NCBI GenBank assembly: GCA_030549775.1
Contig: CM060175.1
Coordinates: 3,720,564-3,784,563, forward strand
Source: Tamarix chinensis
Lineage: Eukaryota; Streptophyta; Magnoliopsida; Caryophyllales; Tamaricaceae
DNA length: 64,000 nucleotides
Direction of reading: 5' to 3'
Made by a program: the position numbers and the translations under genes. The notes under the pieces are model-generated. The model saw only the letters and a program-made list of their open reading frames with translations. It had not been told where the DNA came from and did not search any database. This document shows positions 36,203 to 49,640 of this stretch, in pieces (the stretch's first letter is position 1; each line of letters opens with the position of its first letter).

Positions 36203-37324
36203 CTAACTCCTACTTTTTACACTTGCAATAACAACCTTATCTCAAGAGTTAACTCCTACAAAATCCTAATTTCACGAGTTAGCTATAACTTTTCCCACAA
36301 TACTCATATAATCACCAAACTCAATATACATTCCTAAAATATCAATATTAACATCATATCTAAAATTTAGGTTATATCCAAAATTCAAGGTCTAAATATA
36401 ATATTTTACACATGCAATAACAACCTCGCTTTCAAGGTTACTATTCTTAATTTAAGTTATTTTCTCATCTTATTTGGGCTTAAGCCATTCATAATTACTC
36501 CAAATATTTCACAAAATGTTATTAGCATATTTTAACCTAGTTAACACATCAAAATACCAACTTTTTTAATTAAACTCATATCAACCAAAAGACACTAATG
36601 GATACTAAACACTCTTACTCCACAAAAACCTTATATATCCAATTTCATTTATCCAAATCCTTATTTTATTACATTACCATATATATTAGATATACTATTT
36701 TTCCAATTATCATAACTCATCACACCCACATTATAATACTAGATATCATGCTCATTTACTTAGAGCTTACAACATAAGAATTATCACATAAGCACATATT
36801 CCCTCATGCTTATTCTCTTTCCATCATATGATATGCATTATCATATTATAGCTTTAAACACATGAATTTCACAAAATAATGATATAAAAATGATAAAATG
36901 CACAATCATTCATAAAATTGAGTACAAAAACCCTAACTACAACTTATATCCTTACTAAAAATGGCACCGATCTCTAAGCACGTATATCCTATCCTGCCTC
37001 CTTCGAAACCTACATAAAATCACCTAAGAATATAATGATAAAAAAACAATCAGAACTCATGGAATAAATAGAGAATAAGATAAGGTAAAAGAGTGTGCAA
37101 GGAGGAGGAAGAACAAAACCAAAATAAGGTAGTGCTTTGGTGGGAACTTACACCAAAATCGAAGGAGCAACAGTAGCAAGTTCAAAATCAAGGGGTAGAA
37201 ATGACAGTTTGTGCCATTGCTAAAGGGTGAGGAATGGTGAAAGTCTCCAATGGTGGTAGGTAAATGATGATGGAGGTGGCCATAATTTAGAGGGTTATTT
37301 AGGTGGGTGATGTTGAAGAGTTAG
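36203..37324 (-). repeat. older LTR fragment H (middle part)
   Basis: It starts with the second CTAAC duplication and continues the fragment interrupted at 20387. The decayed TCCTTACTAAAAATGGCACC block is at about 36949-36970, the counterpart of the GTAAGG block. A GT-rich, gene-less stretch follows. It is interrupted at 37324 by solo LTR I. Confidence 0.6.
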
Positions 37325-37783
37325 TGTAATACCATAAATTTTAGCTAACCATATCCCTAAATAATTAATATCATAGCCTTTAATCTTAGGCAATTAATAT
37401 TTATATCTTACCCTAATTTCCTAATCCAAAATTCTAGCCTAACCTTAATTTTACTTTGGGTTATCAATATCTTCTCTAACATAAACCTAATTCCGAATAA
37501 TCATTTAACTTAATTATCTTAATACCCTAACCTAATTTATTTTAGTCTAAATCTCAATCTAAACACACACACACTTTTTCCTTTTTACCTTTTTCTTTCC
37601 TCCTCCTTTCCATATTTATTTTATTATTATTCCACCTTTGTCTATCCTCACATTTCTCCTCTCTTATCTTATTCTTGTGTACACGCCTTCCCCCTACCAA
37701 GTCTGCCCTCTACCTAACAACCCCCGCCTCAGCTTAAGGCTTTGCATTGAAAAAAAATGGAAGATCAAACCCCTCCTTGTGCA

Positions 37784-37818
<35 letters not shown>

Positions 37819-40265
37819 ATATAAGTTAAGCATTTAATGCTCCTACAGCCTCTCATCTCTCCCTTTTTTTTTTATAAAACAAAGCACCACCATTGCCTCT
37901 CCTTTATAACCTCCTTGTGTCACACAAAAAAAAATTACCCCCACTAGTGAGCCATACAAAGATAACCTCATGACAACTGAAAACCCTTTCCATTACCTTA
38001 CCCCAAGTACTGGCAAAACTCACCATTGCTACCTCCACCACTTTGGCATTCTACACTACAACCATCTTCCTCACTTTTCCTTTCCTTACTATAGCCACCT
38101 TCTCCACACCACACCTCAATCCATTGGTAGCCTACACTAAAGCTCCCCTTACCTTCTATCCATTTCCACTGAAAACCAAACCCAACACCAATAACGAAAT
38201 TCACCGATTGGTATTAGTAAGAATACTTATCATAGACTAGGGTTCTTGATTGCTGAGTTATATGCATGATTTTTATCTTCTAACATGTTATTTTGATTAT
38301 GTGAAATCATACATGATTATTAACACTGTGGTATGTGGTTGGTATTATATGATAGTAAGGAGTAAGTAGGGTTCATATGATATTGTTATTTTATGTGGAA
38401 AAACCTTCGATGTGAAATATGGATATATTATGGGTTTTAATTATGGTATTATGGATGATTATGGCAATTCCTTTAGAGAAAATGAAAATTTGGGAATAAG
38501 ATTACTAAACACATAAAACTTGCATGAAATAAGGCTTAGGTTAATGATAAAGGTATTTTGGTTAATATGGGTTAAATATGGAAATCACAATATTCTAAGG
38601 TATTATATAATCCAAAATGTTCTAAGTAACCTACAAGAAGTATTGGAGTAGTTATGAATGACCTAAGTTTAATCAAGTAAGAAATTAGGTTGATTTAGGA
38701 ATAATAACCTTAAACCAAAGAGGCTATTATCACATGTGCAAAAATATAGAGTTAGACCATGAAACTCAAATATGTTGTTAATATAATTATTTTGGAAATG
38801 TATATTAAATTTGGTAAGTGTTTTAGATCTATGTGAATATATAATAATTTTCATGTTTAAATGATCAATATGGGAGAATTTATGCCTAAGTTGTGAAATT
38901 AGGGTTTTGGGAACTAAGGATCTTAACTTTGGAGAATGGCCTTATCAGCTACATGATGTGCTAATCTTCCTTAACATGTTTTGTACCCATAAATCAATCA
39001 TGAATAATACATTAACCATTTAAAGTGAAAGATCACATTAGTTTGACTAAGGTGATGTTTTTATATCCATTCCACGAGATGATAATAGTGGTTCGGGAGC
39101 ATTTTACCTTAAGAAGGTGGTGTTTTCATATCCATTCGACCAGATGATAATAATGGCTTAGGTGTGTTTTTCCTGAGAATGTGCCTTATGCCATTCCACT
39201 AGATTAAAAATAGTGGGGGCCATTCTCATTATGAATAAGAATATGAATTGAGGGACCTAATGGATAAAACACTTATAACTTAGAGTGAAAAAGTACATGA
39301 GTCAGGACCAAGGTGATATTTTTATATCTATTCCATTAGGTGATAATAGTGGCTTGGAAGGGTTTTGCCATGATAAGGTGATGCTTTCATATCCATTCCA
39401 TAGGAGGATAATAGTATCTCAAGTGTGTTGTCCCTAAGAAGGTGCCTTAGTCCATTACATAGGATTAGAATAGTAGGCACCATACTCATCATGAATAAGA
39501 ATATGAATTGAGTAACCCAATGGATAAAACACTAATATTTTAAATTGAAAGAGTACATGATCTAGGACAAAGGTGATGTTTTTATATATTCATTACACCA
39601 GATAATAATAGTGGCTTGGGAGTGTTTTATCCTGAGAAGGCGATGTTTTCATATTCGTTCCATCGGAGGATAATAGTGGCTCTAGTGTTTTCCCTGAGAC
39701 TTTTTCCTAATCTATGTGTGTGCTTATCATTTTTTATGAATTTATATTTGTATCTGAATCTCTAATTCAATGATATTATTACCTTGCTCAGTACATAAAA
39801 TACTGACCATCCTTTGCATAGGTTCTACTCATTCCCATAAGCCAAAGGCCCTAATGCTTTTGTGCAAGTCTTTGAGGACCAGTTGAATAGCTTTGCTGCT
39901 TTTAATGCACTATGTGGGGATGAGTGACCTCTTATCTATACCGGGTCTTTAGGCAAAGATTCATGTTATCCATATGATGTTTTTACTCATATACCTTTTT
40001 AGACTCTTTGATCTATGGTATCCCATAGTTTATATTATATTATTTGTAAGCCGAAGTTAACCTCCAAACTCATATTTGTATTTTTTAAAATTTTATTTCA
40101 TTTCTAATTACCTTATTTTATTATAAATGGTGTTAGATTTTTTATTGGTGTAAGGATAGTTGGTAAACCAGACTTATGTTAATTATGGCGGCAACACCCA
40201 ATAATTTGCTTATAGGCTTCCGTTATAAATCTAAATTTTTTAGCAGTAAAATTTGAGGTGTTACA
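37325..40265 (+). mobile_element. solo LTR I (2.9 kb), plus orientation
   Basis: It starts TGTAATACC and ends TTTGAGGTGTTACA. The flanking 5-mers are GTTAG (37320-37324) and GTTGG (40266-40270), a duplication with one later change. There is no primer-binding site or polypurine tract beside it. Inside are a pyrimidine-rich part, a (GT)n run, repeated CCATTCCA...ATAATAGTGG units at about 39070-39690, and the TTGCTCAGTACATAAAATACTGACC / CTCATTCCCATAAG subterminal motif at about 39783-39842. It is a shorter relative of LTRs A to D. Confidence 0.8.
37787..37818. repeat. (GT)n microsatellite
   Basis: A run of GT dinucleotides, about 25-30 bp, lies in the pyrimidine-rich part of solo LTR I. Confidence 0.9.
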
Positions 40266-41178
40266 GTTGGGGGTGAATGTGGTGGTTTTAGCCAAAGGTT
40301 GAAGGTTGGAACAATAATAACAACAAGTGCAAAAAGGGAGGACCAAAAGGAAAAGCTAAAGTTGGTGGGTGGTTGAGAAAATTAAAAGGCTTCGATGCTG
40401 GATGACGAAGCTAGGGCGATTGGTTCGGTGATGATGGAAAGTGCTATGGGGTATGGAATGGTGCAAACAGTCCATGCTAGGGAGGAAGGAACAATGGAGA
40501 GATGTATTGCTTGGTTGCTATAGTGTTTTTGGTGACAACAAGAAAGAAGAAGGGAAGGGAAAAAAGGCTTCAGGTGGTTTTGCTATTTGACATAAATAGG
40601 GGAGGAAGAAGTGGGTAGAGGTATTAAATATCATACACACACACATGCACGTAGAGAGGGAGAGTGGAAGTGTGATGATAATACAAGATTTTCAACCAGA
40701 CTCATGAATACAGTACAGAGTATTTATGGGTGATGATAAGGGTAGGGTGTAGGTTTGAAAATTATGGCAGAGGGCGTTGTAAGGGGATATGGTCAAGGAA
40801 ATAAATGGTTCACACAAGCCAAAAGATAATAAGGAAAAAGGAATTTGGGTAGGAGGGAAAGAAAAAAGGAAAGAAAAGGTGAAGGAAAAAAATAGAAAAA
40901 GGAAGAAGGAGGAAGGAAAAAGAAATTAAGTTTGGATTTAGAATTAGAATTAGACTAAATACTTTATGTTTGGGTATTATAAAACTAATTATCAACTATT
41001 TAGAGTTAGGTTTAGGTTAAAAACTATATATTAATTACCTAGAATAAATATTAGGATTATATTAAGATTTAGGATCAAATAATTACCATTAGGTAAAAAT
41101 ATTGATTTCCCAATATTATAATTATGTTAAGATATTAATTACTTGAGATTATGATTAGATAAAATTTGAGGTATTACA
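40266..41178 (-). repeat. older LTR fragment H (right part)
   Basis: This is purine- and GT-rich DNA continuing 36203-37324, ending AAAATTTGAGGTATTACA at 41178. That matches the end of a minus-oriented LTR on the plus strand. No gene is visible. Confidence 0.5.
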
Positions 41179-42000
41179 GTATGCTACGTATTAAGTAACA
41201 TGACATAGTAGTTAAGAAAGAGAACTTATACAAAAGATCACATAAATAACTAATCAAACAAAAAGGTTAAACATGATACAATTCAAGAGAATAACTTAAT
41301 CTAGAATTCCATCATTATATAAAATTAGCAACCATTTTATTATTTACGTAAAGCTTCTTAATATTATTAATCTAATAGAAAAAAAATTAAAACACCTCTT
41401 AGGGTAAAACGTGTCTGGCCACTATTATTAAGCTAATTGAATAAACTCTATACCTCTCAAGGAAAAATACTCCTAGTCACTACTCTTAAATATATATAAT
41501 GGTCTGAAGCACCTCCTAGGACAAAACATTTATAGTAACTATTATTAAGCCAGTCAACTGGACTCTACAACACTATCCTAACTTACGTGATCTTTTACTT
41601 TAAGTGAACAACATTTTATTCAAGGTTATTTATCTTAAAGATATCATGAATGCATATGTATATATATCCAAGACTCATAATCTATCTTGCCATAATTATC
41701 CAAATTATGTAAAACACAACCACATAAAGATCAAAACAATCCCTAACAAAAAAGGTCACAATTTCCTTAATAAAACCTAATATCACAATATGAGGATAAC
41801 TTTTCCCATAATAATCATTCATCCACAAAAATTTATCACAAATTCCTCAAGTATTAGTATTATTATCAATATATCCAAAAATCATGGTCTAACTCTAGCG
41901 TCTTACACATGTAACAATAACCATATCTTTAGAGTTATTATACATAATCCCTATAAAACCTTAATTTCACAAGTTAGATATAACTTTTCCCATAAGACTC

Positions 42001-42038
<38 letters not shown>

Positions 42039-43227
42039 TGGACTTATAAAATCTTAATATTAATGACATAATTGAAAATCAAGGTATAAATTAAACGTCT
42101 TACATATGTAATAATAATGTTGCCTCTAAGGTAACTATTCCCATTATAAGCTATTTTCTTATTTTATGGGACTTAGATCATTTATAATTACTCCAAATAT
42201 TTCCCATAATATATTTAACATATTAAAATATCAAATATTCCACTTTTACCTTATATTAACTAAAATATCCTTAAGGATACCAAAACACTCATCTTTTCCA
42301 CAAAAATCCTATAAGTTTGATATCATTATTTTATGACCCTCAATATATTACACCACCATAAATCTTAACCATACTCATTTTTCACTTATCATACATCATC
42401 AAATCCACATTACAATACCATATATCATACTAACTCATTTATTATTTACAAGATAAGACTTGTAGTAACAATATTGTATAAGTATATGGTTTTTCATGTT
42501 ACTCACTTTCCACCATATGATACCCCATTATCAAGCCATAGAATTTAACAACATGAAATTATCAAAATAATCATAACCACGAGATAATACACACACAATA
42601 ATACATATCTTTCAGAATAAAACTCTGACTATGACTTGTACCCTATTAAAAATGTCTCCAATCTCTAAGCATGTATAAACCTAACCCATCTTCTCTGAAA
42701 CACCTAAAAATTCATCTAAGAAATAATAATAATATATAATTACAAATTAATGATACAAAGAAGGAAAGGATAAGATAAAGGAGGGTGAAAATGTAGCAAA
42801 GCTGAAGCAAAACAAGTCACACAAGTGTCGAATACGATGTGTGCAAGAATAGGGGTGCAATGGTAAGACTTATCACATCTAAGGGGTGAAAAAGGAACAC
42901 TTTCTATATCCAAGGGAGAAGTGACACTACATTATGAATCTTATAGGACAAAAACAACACTTCTTATTGTAATTGGAGGGTGGCAATGACACTCATTTCC
43001 CTAAGGCCCACAACTAGCCTAAGGTGGGTGAGGGGTGGATTTTTGCATGAGATTGTGATGTAGATGAGAATGGATTTATAGGGAGTTAGTGGTGGTCGAT
43101 TGAAGGGAAAAATGATGTTGCTTGGTGTTTGTTGGTGGTGAGTGTTTTGATGTGTATGACATTGACAAAGAGGGTAGGAAAAAAGGAGAAGAAGGAAAAG
43201 CTTGGGCTTGGGGTGCATAATGGTAAT
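41179..43227 (-). repeat. older LTR fragment J
   Basis: It begins abruptly inside the subterminal motif (GTATGCTACGTATTAAGTAAC). It carries decayed CCACTATTATTAAG repeats at 41419-41560, an uninterrupted GGTCTAACTCTAGCG segment at 41889 (a paralogue of the B insertion site), an (AAT)n run at about 42005-42040 and a decayed CTAAGCATGTAT block at about 42663. It is cut by the LTR of element F. Confidence 0.6.
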
Positions 43228-45865
43228 TATAATACCCCGAAATTTTTCTAAACCTAATCTTGTATAATTAATACCTTAATCTAAATCTAATCTCAAGAAA
43301 AATTTATGTTAGCCTTACCCAAATTCCTTAATCCTAAAATATTAAACTAATCTAAATCTTTGACCCAAATAAATTATATTTTGTAACCCGGCCATAGCTT
43401 TGGTAGATTTATATCATTAATCTTACCTATTTTAGATTATCAAAAGTTAATATAATCCTAAACTTAACCGTTTCTCTTCTCTTTTCTTTATCCTTTTCCT
43501 TTCCCTATCTACAGTTGTTCTTGTGTGTGTTTTCCTTCTCTTCTACAACACACCACCATCACTCTTAACCATCACCTCCTACCACTTTCATAGAAAATTT
43601 TCCTCCCACACTATGACACCATCAACCATCACCCTACCACTCTCTTATACCTCTTCCTCTACTACTTTCAATCATCATCATCATCATCATCATCCTCGAC
43701 ATTTTTTTCCATCGCTTGCCATGCATATGCACATATATATATACTAATCTCTTCTCTCTCCTTCCCTCATTTATTTGCATAATTTATTTCCAAATTTTGT
43801 TGACAAATCCCCCTTCCTAAGCCACCCCTTCTTCTTCTTCTTCTCCTTCTTCTTCTCCATCTCCTTTCCCCTTATTTTCCAGCCTCGAGCACCACAATCA
43901 CCACCACACCCACCAAGTGTAGCCCAAATCTTAGTGGATCAACCACCAATACTAGCCCATCACTCCCCCTCATCATCGCTAAATGTCTTCATCTACCATC
44001 GTCATTTTTCCTTTTCTTTCCTTGTGTCTATCGCCTTTTTATAAGGCACACGGCTCTCGCAAAGTCTCTCATGTGACCTTGCGCCACTATTTTATCTTGC
44101 TACATAATTGTGCATGCTAGTATAGTTCACCTATGTGTACTTGCACGGCCCGCGCACTATCTCATCACTCCCATACATCCCTATTCATTATTACCTATGC
44201 ATGTGTTGCATGTGCACGGCTGTGCCTTTTTGCATAGCCTACCCATACAGGTTCTCAGTTCTCAGCCTGAGCATATGCCACCAGCTACACGCTCATGCAA
44301 CCACATCCTTTTAGCCCTACACCCCTTTTCACACCCAAACACCACCAAAATTTTACCATAGCACCACCATACCTTCGGCCACAACTCCAAGAACTTCAAC
44401 CTTCCCTTTGAATCTTGTTATTTTCATTTTTACCCTCCTTTTTTACCTTAACATTTTCCTTGATTATAACCTTTGAGCCTAATCATGTACCATATTATTT
44501 TTGTAGGTAATTATCCAACAATCTCAGAGGAAAATATTTAGGATTTCTGTACATAGAGCCTTATTTCTTTGTTGGTAAGGATACAAGTTGTAGCTAGGAC
44601 TTTATGTGTATGTATATGTACTTTTATATTAAACATATTATAAGAATGATAAGCATTTCAACTACCTAAGTGTATTATGGTCATTTAAGGATAATTATGT
44701 GGTCATGATTATATTGCTCAATTATATGTCTTATATATCTATATGAGTCTCATATGATACTCTTGAATATACAATCAACTCTAATAAAATACTGATCATT
44801 TAAAGTGAAAGATTACATGAGGTTGAGCCAAGGTGTTTATATAGCTCTGTTCCACCATACAAATAATGGTGGCTTAGATGTGTTATCCCTGAGAGATGCA
44901 TTAGTCCATTTCATTAAATTAAGAATATTAGGGCCTCATACTCAACGTGATTAAGAGATAAAGTATTAATGAAAAAGATACTAATCATTTAAAGTAAAAG
45001 ACTACATGATTTAGGACCAAGGTGTTGAGTTCATTCCATTAGATAATAATAGTGGCTCAGGTGTGTTATCCCTGAGAGTTGCTTCAGGTCGTTCCACTGG
45101 TTTAAGAATAGTGGCTTATGAACATTTTTGCTTTAAGAAGTGTTGAGTCCTTTCCATCAAATAATAATAAGGGCTCATATGTTTTGTTCCTAAGAGGTGT
45201 TTTAGACCATTCTATTGGTTTAAGAATATTGGAGTCTCTAAATTCAACAAAAATAAAAGATTAGAATATGATATATTCATATAGTGAGACTTGATATCAG
45301 TATCTACTTAGAACTATTTATATTATTACACACTTACTTTTTGATGTGAATTCATGTATTTTGTATAATCCTACTTCAGCATACCATTACCTTACTCAGT
45401 ACATAGCATACTGATTATCCATTTCATGGGTTTTGCTCATTCCAAGGAGTAGATAACCTAGATGTCTTTATGTAGGTTGAGGCTGACCCAGTAGATGAGT
45501 TTGCAGCCTTTTATGATTTATATATAAATGAGTGATTTTAATATTAGAGTTTTAGGTGTAGAGTCATGTTATCCAGATGTTTGTTATGAATGGATACCTT
45601 TTTGGACTCTTAGATCCATGGTATCCCTTTTTGTAATTGGGTTATTGTACTCAGAATAAACCACCAAACTTTTACCTAATGTTTATGAGAGTTCACTCAA
45701 TTTATATTTATCATGTCTTACTTTCTAATTATTTTACCTTATGATTGATGTAAGGTTATTATGTTAAGCCAGAATTATATCAATTATGTAGTAACACTCG
45801 ACTATTTGATAACATAATTCCACTTAAAATGAAAATTTTCAGTAGAGATTTTTAGGGGTGTTACA
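43228..45865 (+). repeat. 5' LTR of element F
   Basis: It starts TATAATACCCCG (expected TG now TA) and ends GGGGTGTTACA, 2,638 bp. It has a pyrimidine-rich part (43440-44420) with an ATC run at about 43673-43694, then TTGGTAAGGATACAAG at about 44573 (the GTAAGG block). CCA...TGG repeats span about 44860-45240, including CCACCAT...ATGGTGG. The TTACTCAGTACATAGCATACTG motif is at about 45391. Short pyrimidine-coded frames here have no recognisable domain. Confidence 0.8.
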
Positions 45866-45885
45866 AGTTTGTGCCAAAGTGAGGT
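45866..45885 (+). other. decayed primer-binding site of element F
   Basis: AGTTTGTGCCAAAGTGAGG follows the LTR directly. It aligns with AGTTTGGTATCAGAGC-type Met-tRNA sites with several changes. It is followed by an untranslated leader to about 46125. Confidence 0.5.
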
Positions 45886-46125
45886 TTTGATTATCATGTC
45901 TTGTTTTCAAATTTTGGTTTTCAAATGATCCCTTATTTGATTTTAATGGTCTATTTCACATTTTAGAAAAACCTAATTTTTTTAATAAAAAAAACTGGAT
46001 TAACTTGCGAGGAATCAAGGATGGGTAGTTTAGGTGGCCTTTAAAATGTGATTATGTGAATTATGTATTAGTAAGCTAAGAAGGTTTTTTATTAATGCAT
46101 TTTCTATCTTATATTTAGCAAGCTA

Positions 46126-47240
46126 TGGCACTTAATGACCACATGAGTCATTTGGAGGAGACTTTTGAGATGTTCATTAAGTTTTTAGACGTCCGTCTCA
46201 GCCTAAACTGCCACCTCCACCTCTACATTACCCATAGGAGGGTATCGAAAAAGACTAGCTTGGGAGGGTTATAGGACATCAACAACTACTCTACATTGGT
46301 GATGAGGAACTAGTTATCATGGAGGAATGTGAGGATATGGATAGGACATACGAGGTAGTTGATTACCCACCTACTTGGAAGGCAAGCATTACTGCTTTCT
46401 TTCTGTTAGGAGTCGCTAACATCTAGAGGGTAGGTCACCGTGTGTAGGGAGTAATATTGATGTCTTGGAAGGAATTTAAGATGGATAAGCTAAAGGATTT
46501 CGTGCAACTTACTTAAAGATGTATGATGGTGAGGCGGTATCATGCCCGATTCACAGAGCATTTAATGCTTACATCGGAGATTGTAGATAGCGAGTATATG
46601 CTATATATAAGTTTAAGTAGGGGCTCCACTTCAATAACCATAAGATGATGGATGGCATGGTTTTTTAGGACTTAGCCACATTGTATGAATGGGTGTGTGC
46701 CATCGCTACCATGATATAAGAGCAAGCTTCTATTCTAAGTAAGAGGAAGCATAAGATACAGAGATCTGGGGTCAGATTTAGTTCTAGGGAGGCAATTTAT
46801 TATCCTAGGGTCATACTAGTGGGTAAAGCAAACCTAGTAGATCGATGAGATGCTTTATGTGTTGTTTCTACGGCCAGAATCATCTAAGGTGAGACTATTG
46901 AGACTCTCTTGTTTAATGTAGGGTGTGTGGTCAATTGGGTCACCGATCTTTTGAGTGTCAACGTCAGTAGGTTCAGTTCCAGTATTGGGAACTTTTGAAC
47001 CTTAGCAACAAGCATATCAACAGTAGACCTACTAGTAGCTACAATAGTATTTTTAGTAGAGATCACCTATCCTAGCCATTAAAGAGCCTAGAGAGATTCA
47101 AAGGAGACCATAAGGGTCTTTCCCTTTCTTTCAGAAGGGAGAAGGTCAGACTCAAGATTCTAGAGGGTATAGTGGAGGAAAGTAGGGAGGACAATGAGGT
47201 GGGCACTTGAATGTCGACAGCCAGGTAGAGGCTAATCAAT
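46126..47240 (+). pseudogene. gag remnant of element F
   Basis: An ATG at about 46127 opens MALNDHMSHLEETFE. After frameshifts and stops, the capsid region reads KDFVQLT and RRYHARFTEHL near 46490-46570, typical of Tekay/Del-like gag. Two CCHC-type zinc knuckles follow: CFMCCFYGQNHLR at about 46851 (partly lost) and CRVCGQLGHRSFECQ at about 46920-46965. The protein would bind and package element RNA. No intact frame remains. Confidence 0.75.
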
Positions 47241-47560
47241 AGTTAGATGTGGTCACTGGTATGTTTTCTATTCATTTTCTATCAGCATATGTGTTATTTG
47301 ATTCACGGGCATCTTTATCTTTTATGTCTACTACTTTTATTACTAGATCTGCCTTGTCTCCATCTTCTACTGTATCTATTTCTATAATGTTTCCCTTTAG
47401 GGATAGATATTGGATTTCACTAGGCTCTACTCGAACGTGGCCTTAGAGATAGGTAGGGTAAACTTCCTCGTGGATTTGGTTGAGTTAGGCCTATAGGAAT
47501 TTGACGCTATCCTAAGAATGGATATATTGGGGAGATATTAGGTTATGATAGATTGCAAAT
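47241..47560 (+). pseudogene. aspartic protease remnant of element F
   Basis: YVLFDSRASLSFMS at about 47287-47330 is the protease active site; the usual DSGAS reads DSRAS, so a catalytic-loop glycine is lost. FDAILRMDILGRY follows in another frame at about 47500-47540. The order gag, protease, RT is as expected. Confidence 0.8.
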
Positions 47561-47689
47561 AGAAGTGAGATGGGCACTATGGTCTCTTACAGAAGATACA
47601 AGCCTAGTCCTATGGCAAAGGTCATATCTACCCAAGTATTGTGTTTGTTGGTGTAGAGGATTTACCTTATGTTTTTGTGCAAAGTTCAG

Positions 47690-48025
47690 GAGTTGAATAA
47701 GGATGTATCGGCATTGGAGGACATCTCGGTGGCTCGAGAGTTTCCTGACGTATTTTTAGAGAAAATACCAGGTATGCCACCAGTACATGATATAGATTTC
47801 GCCATTAAGTGGTACTAAGGACCAAGCTAGTTTTGAAGGCACCTTATCAAATGGTACCAGTTGAGTTATGGGAGTTGAAGTCTCAGCTAGAAGACTTAGT
47901 GGAGCAAGGGTATGTTCGGCCATGTGTGTCTCAGTGGAGGGCACCAAATTTGTTTGTGAAGAAGAAGAACAAGAGCCTTTATCGGTGCATAGATTACCAG
48001 GGTCTGAATCAATTGATGGCATTAC
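47690..48025 (+). pseudogene. partial reverse transcriptase of element F
   Basis: Typical Ty3/gypsy RT leader sequence is present: SQLEDLVEQGYVRPCVSQWR at about 47881-47940, then FVKKKNKSLYRCIDYQGLNQ (KDGS and RMC replaced). It stops before the polymerase active site, where the sequence switches to the opposite-strand element E1. Confidence 0.82.
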
Positions 48026-48039
48026 TAACATAATGCACC

Positions 48040-49640
48040 TACAGAAATAACTCTGAATACTTCATTTTGATTTGATCTCATTCTTAGACTCACAAGTGGC
48101 CTCCTCCACTCTACGGCATGACTACAATACCTTTACTAGCAGGATGCCCTTTAAATGGGTCTTTTAAGTCTTGGTATTGAGAATCCTTAGTGGTCGTTCC
48201 TCATAAGACAACACCTCATCGAGCTCAATCAAATTAGGCTGAATGATGTGTGATAGATCTGCCATATACCTCCTCAAATGAGAGATGTGGAAAATGTTAT
48301 GCATGCTTGAAAGCTCAATAGGTAAGGTGAGTTGATAAGAAACCTCTCCAACCTGATCTGAAATCTCATAAAGTCCAATGTACATCAAGCTAATTTTTCT
48401 CTTCAGACCAAAATGTATCACTCCCTTGGTGGGTGAGACCTTCAAAAGGACTAGGTTACCCACCCCATACCTATTTTCCATCCTTTGTAGGTTTGCATAA
48501 CTCTTCTTCCTATCTTAGGAAACCTTCATCTAATCTTGAATTAGTCTGATCTATTTGGTAGTGTCATCTACCATCTCCTGTCCCAACACAATTATATTGC
48601 TTGCATTCCTCCAACAAACAAGACTATGGCATTTTCATCCATAGAGTGCCTAAAAATGTGCCATCTCTATGCTCGCATGATGACTATTGTTATACAAAAA
48701 TTCTACCAAATCTAGGTGATCCTCCTAACTGTCTTAAAACTCAAGTATGCATGCCTAAAGCATATCCTCTAAAGTCTTAATACTGTGCTTAGTCTAATGG
48801 TTTGTAGCTAGATGGAAAGTAGTGCTCCTCTTTAGTTGTGTCCCAAAACCTGCTTGCACCCTATGGTACCGTACCACATGCTTCATGTAAGCACTCGACA
48901 TCTACTCCATCCTCTAGGTTGACTTATTGTTATGAATACCGCCAACTTAGTTAATTGATTAACTATTGCCTAGATAAAACCTGAACCACTATAGCTCCTC
49001 GATTACTCGACCACAAAGTCCATTGAAACTCTATCATACTTCCACTTAGGAACCTCCAATGGGTGAACTAATCATGTTAGATGCTTGTGCTTGATTTTGA
49101 CCTTCTAACAAATCAAGCACCTCACTATCAAGTCTGCAACCTCCCACCTCTTATGGGGCCACTAATAGTTCTACTTTAGGTCCTTATACAACTTGTCCCT
49201 TCCAAGATGGATGGAATAAGGGGCACAATGACCCTCCTCTAGAATCTTCCTCTTAAGCTCCTCACAACTCTATAAAATGCACCATCTACCTTGAAAACAG
49301 ATACTACCATCCCCAAAATTTTGAAACCCCATTTTTCTACCTTCTAATATAACCCACTTGATCCGCTCAAGCTTTCCATCTCCTAGGTGACTAGCTTAGA
49401 TTTCTTCATAGATTATTATTTTGACTATGAGAGCATTCATCCTTGTCTCTAGATCTCTGAAGCCAATGATCTCTATGGCCTAAAGATCCTGACAAATCCA
49501 ATCTGGAACAACCAATGGGCTTAGAGAGTGTGAAGTTTTCCTACTAAGAACATCTATTATAACGTTGGCCTTACCCTCGTGGTAAGTTAACTCTAAATCA
49601 TATTCTTTGACTAACGCTAGCCATATCTACTATCTCATGT
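48040..49640 (-). pseudogene. integrase and chromodomain remnant of E1
   Basis: The clean part (48164-48481) reads GNLVLLKVSPTKGVIHFGLK through SSMHNIFHISHLRRYMAD, the conserved integrase C-terminal segment, then LDEVLSYEERPLRILNTKT, the entry into the chromodomain. The catalytic core lies upstream and is broken; SMDFVV near 49010-49030 marks the first Asp region. The product would insert cDNA, with the chromodomain guiding it to heterochromatin in related elements. Confidence 0.78.

Larger units (their letters stand above)
43228..48025 (+). mobile_element. truncated Ty3/gypsy element F (LTR, gag, protease, partial RT)
   Basis: A plus-oriented 5' LTR (43228-45865) is followed by a decayed primer-binding site, gag with zinc knuckles, protease and the first part of RT. 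The sequence then breaks at about 48014-48027 and continues into the 3' end of E1 on the opposite strand. No 3' half or 3' LTR is present. Numerous stops make it inactive. The LTR ends match the superfamily of A to D, so F is a gene-carrying relative. Confidence 0.82.

Noticed and set aside
43523..44361. Short host gene in the pyrimidine-rich region
   Set aside because: It falls inside the F LTR, has no domain, and equivalent pyrimidine-rich tracts occur in other LTRs without a conserved frame.
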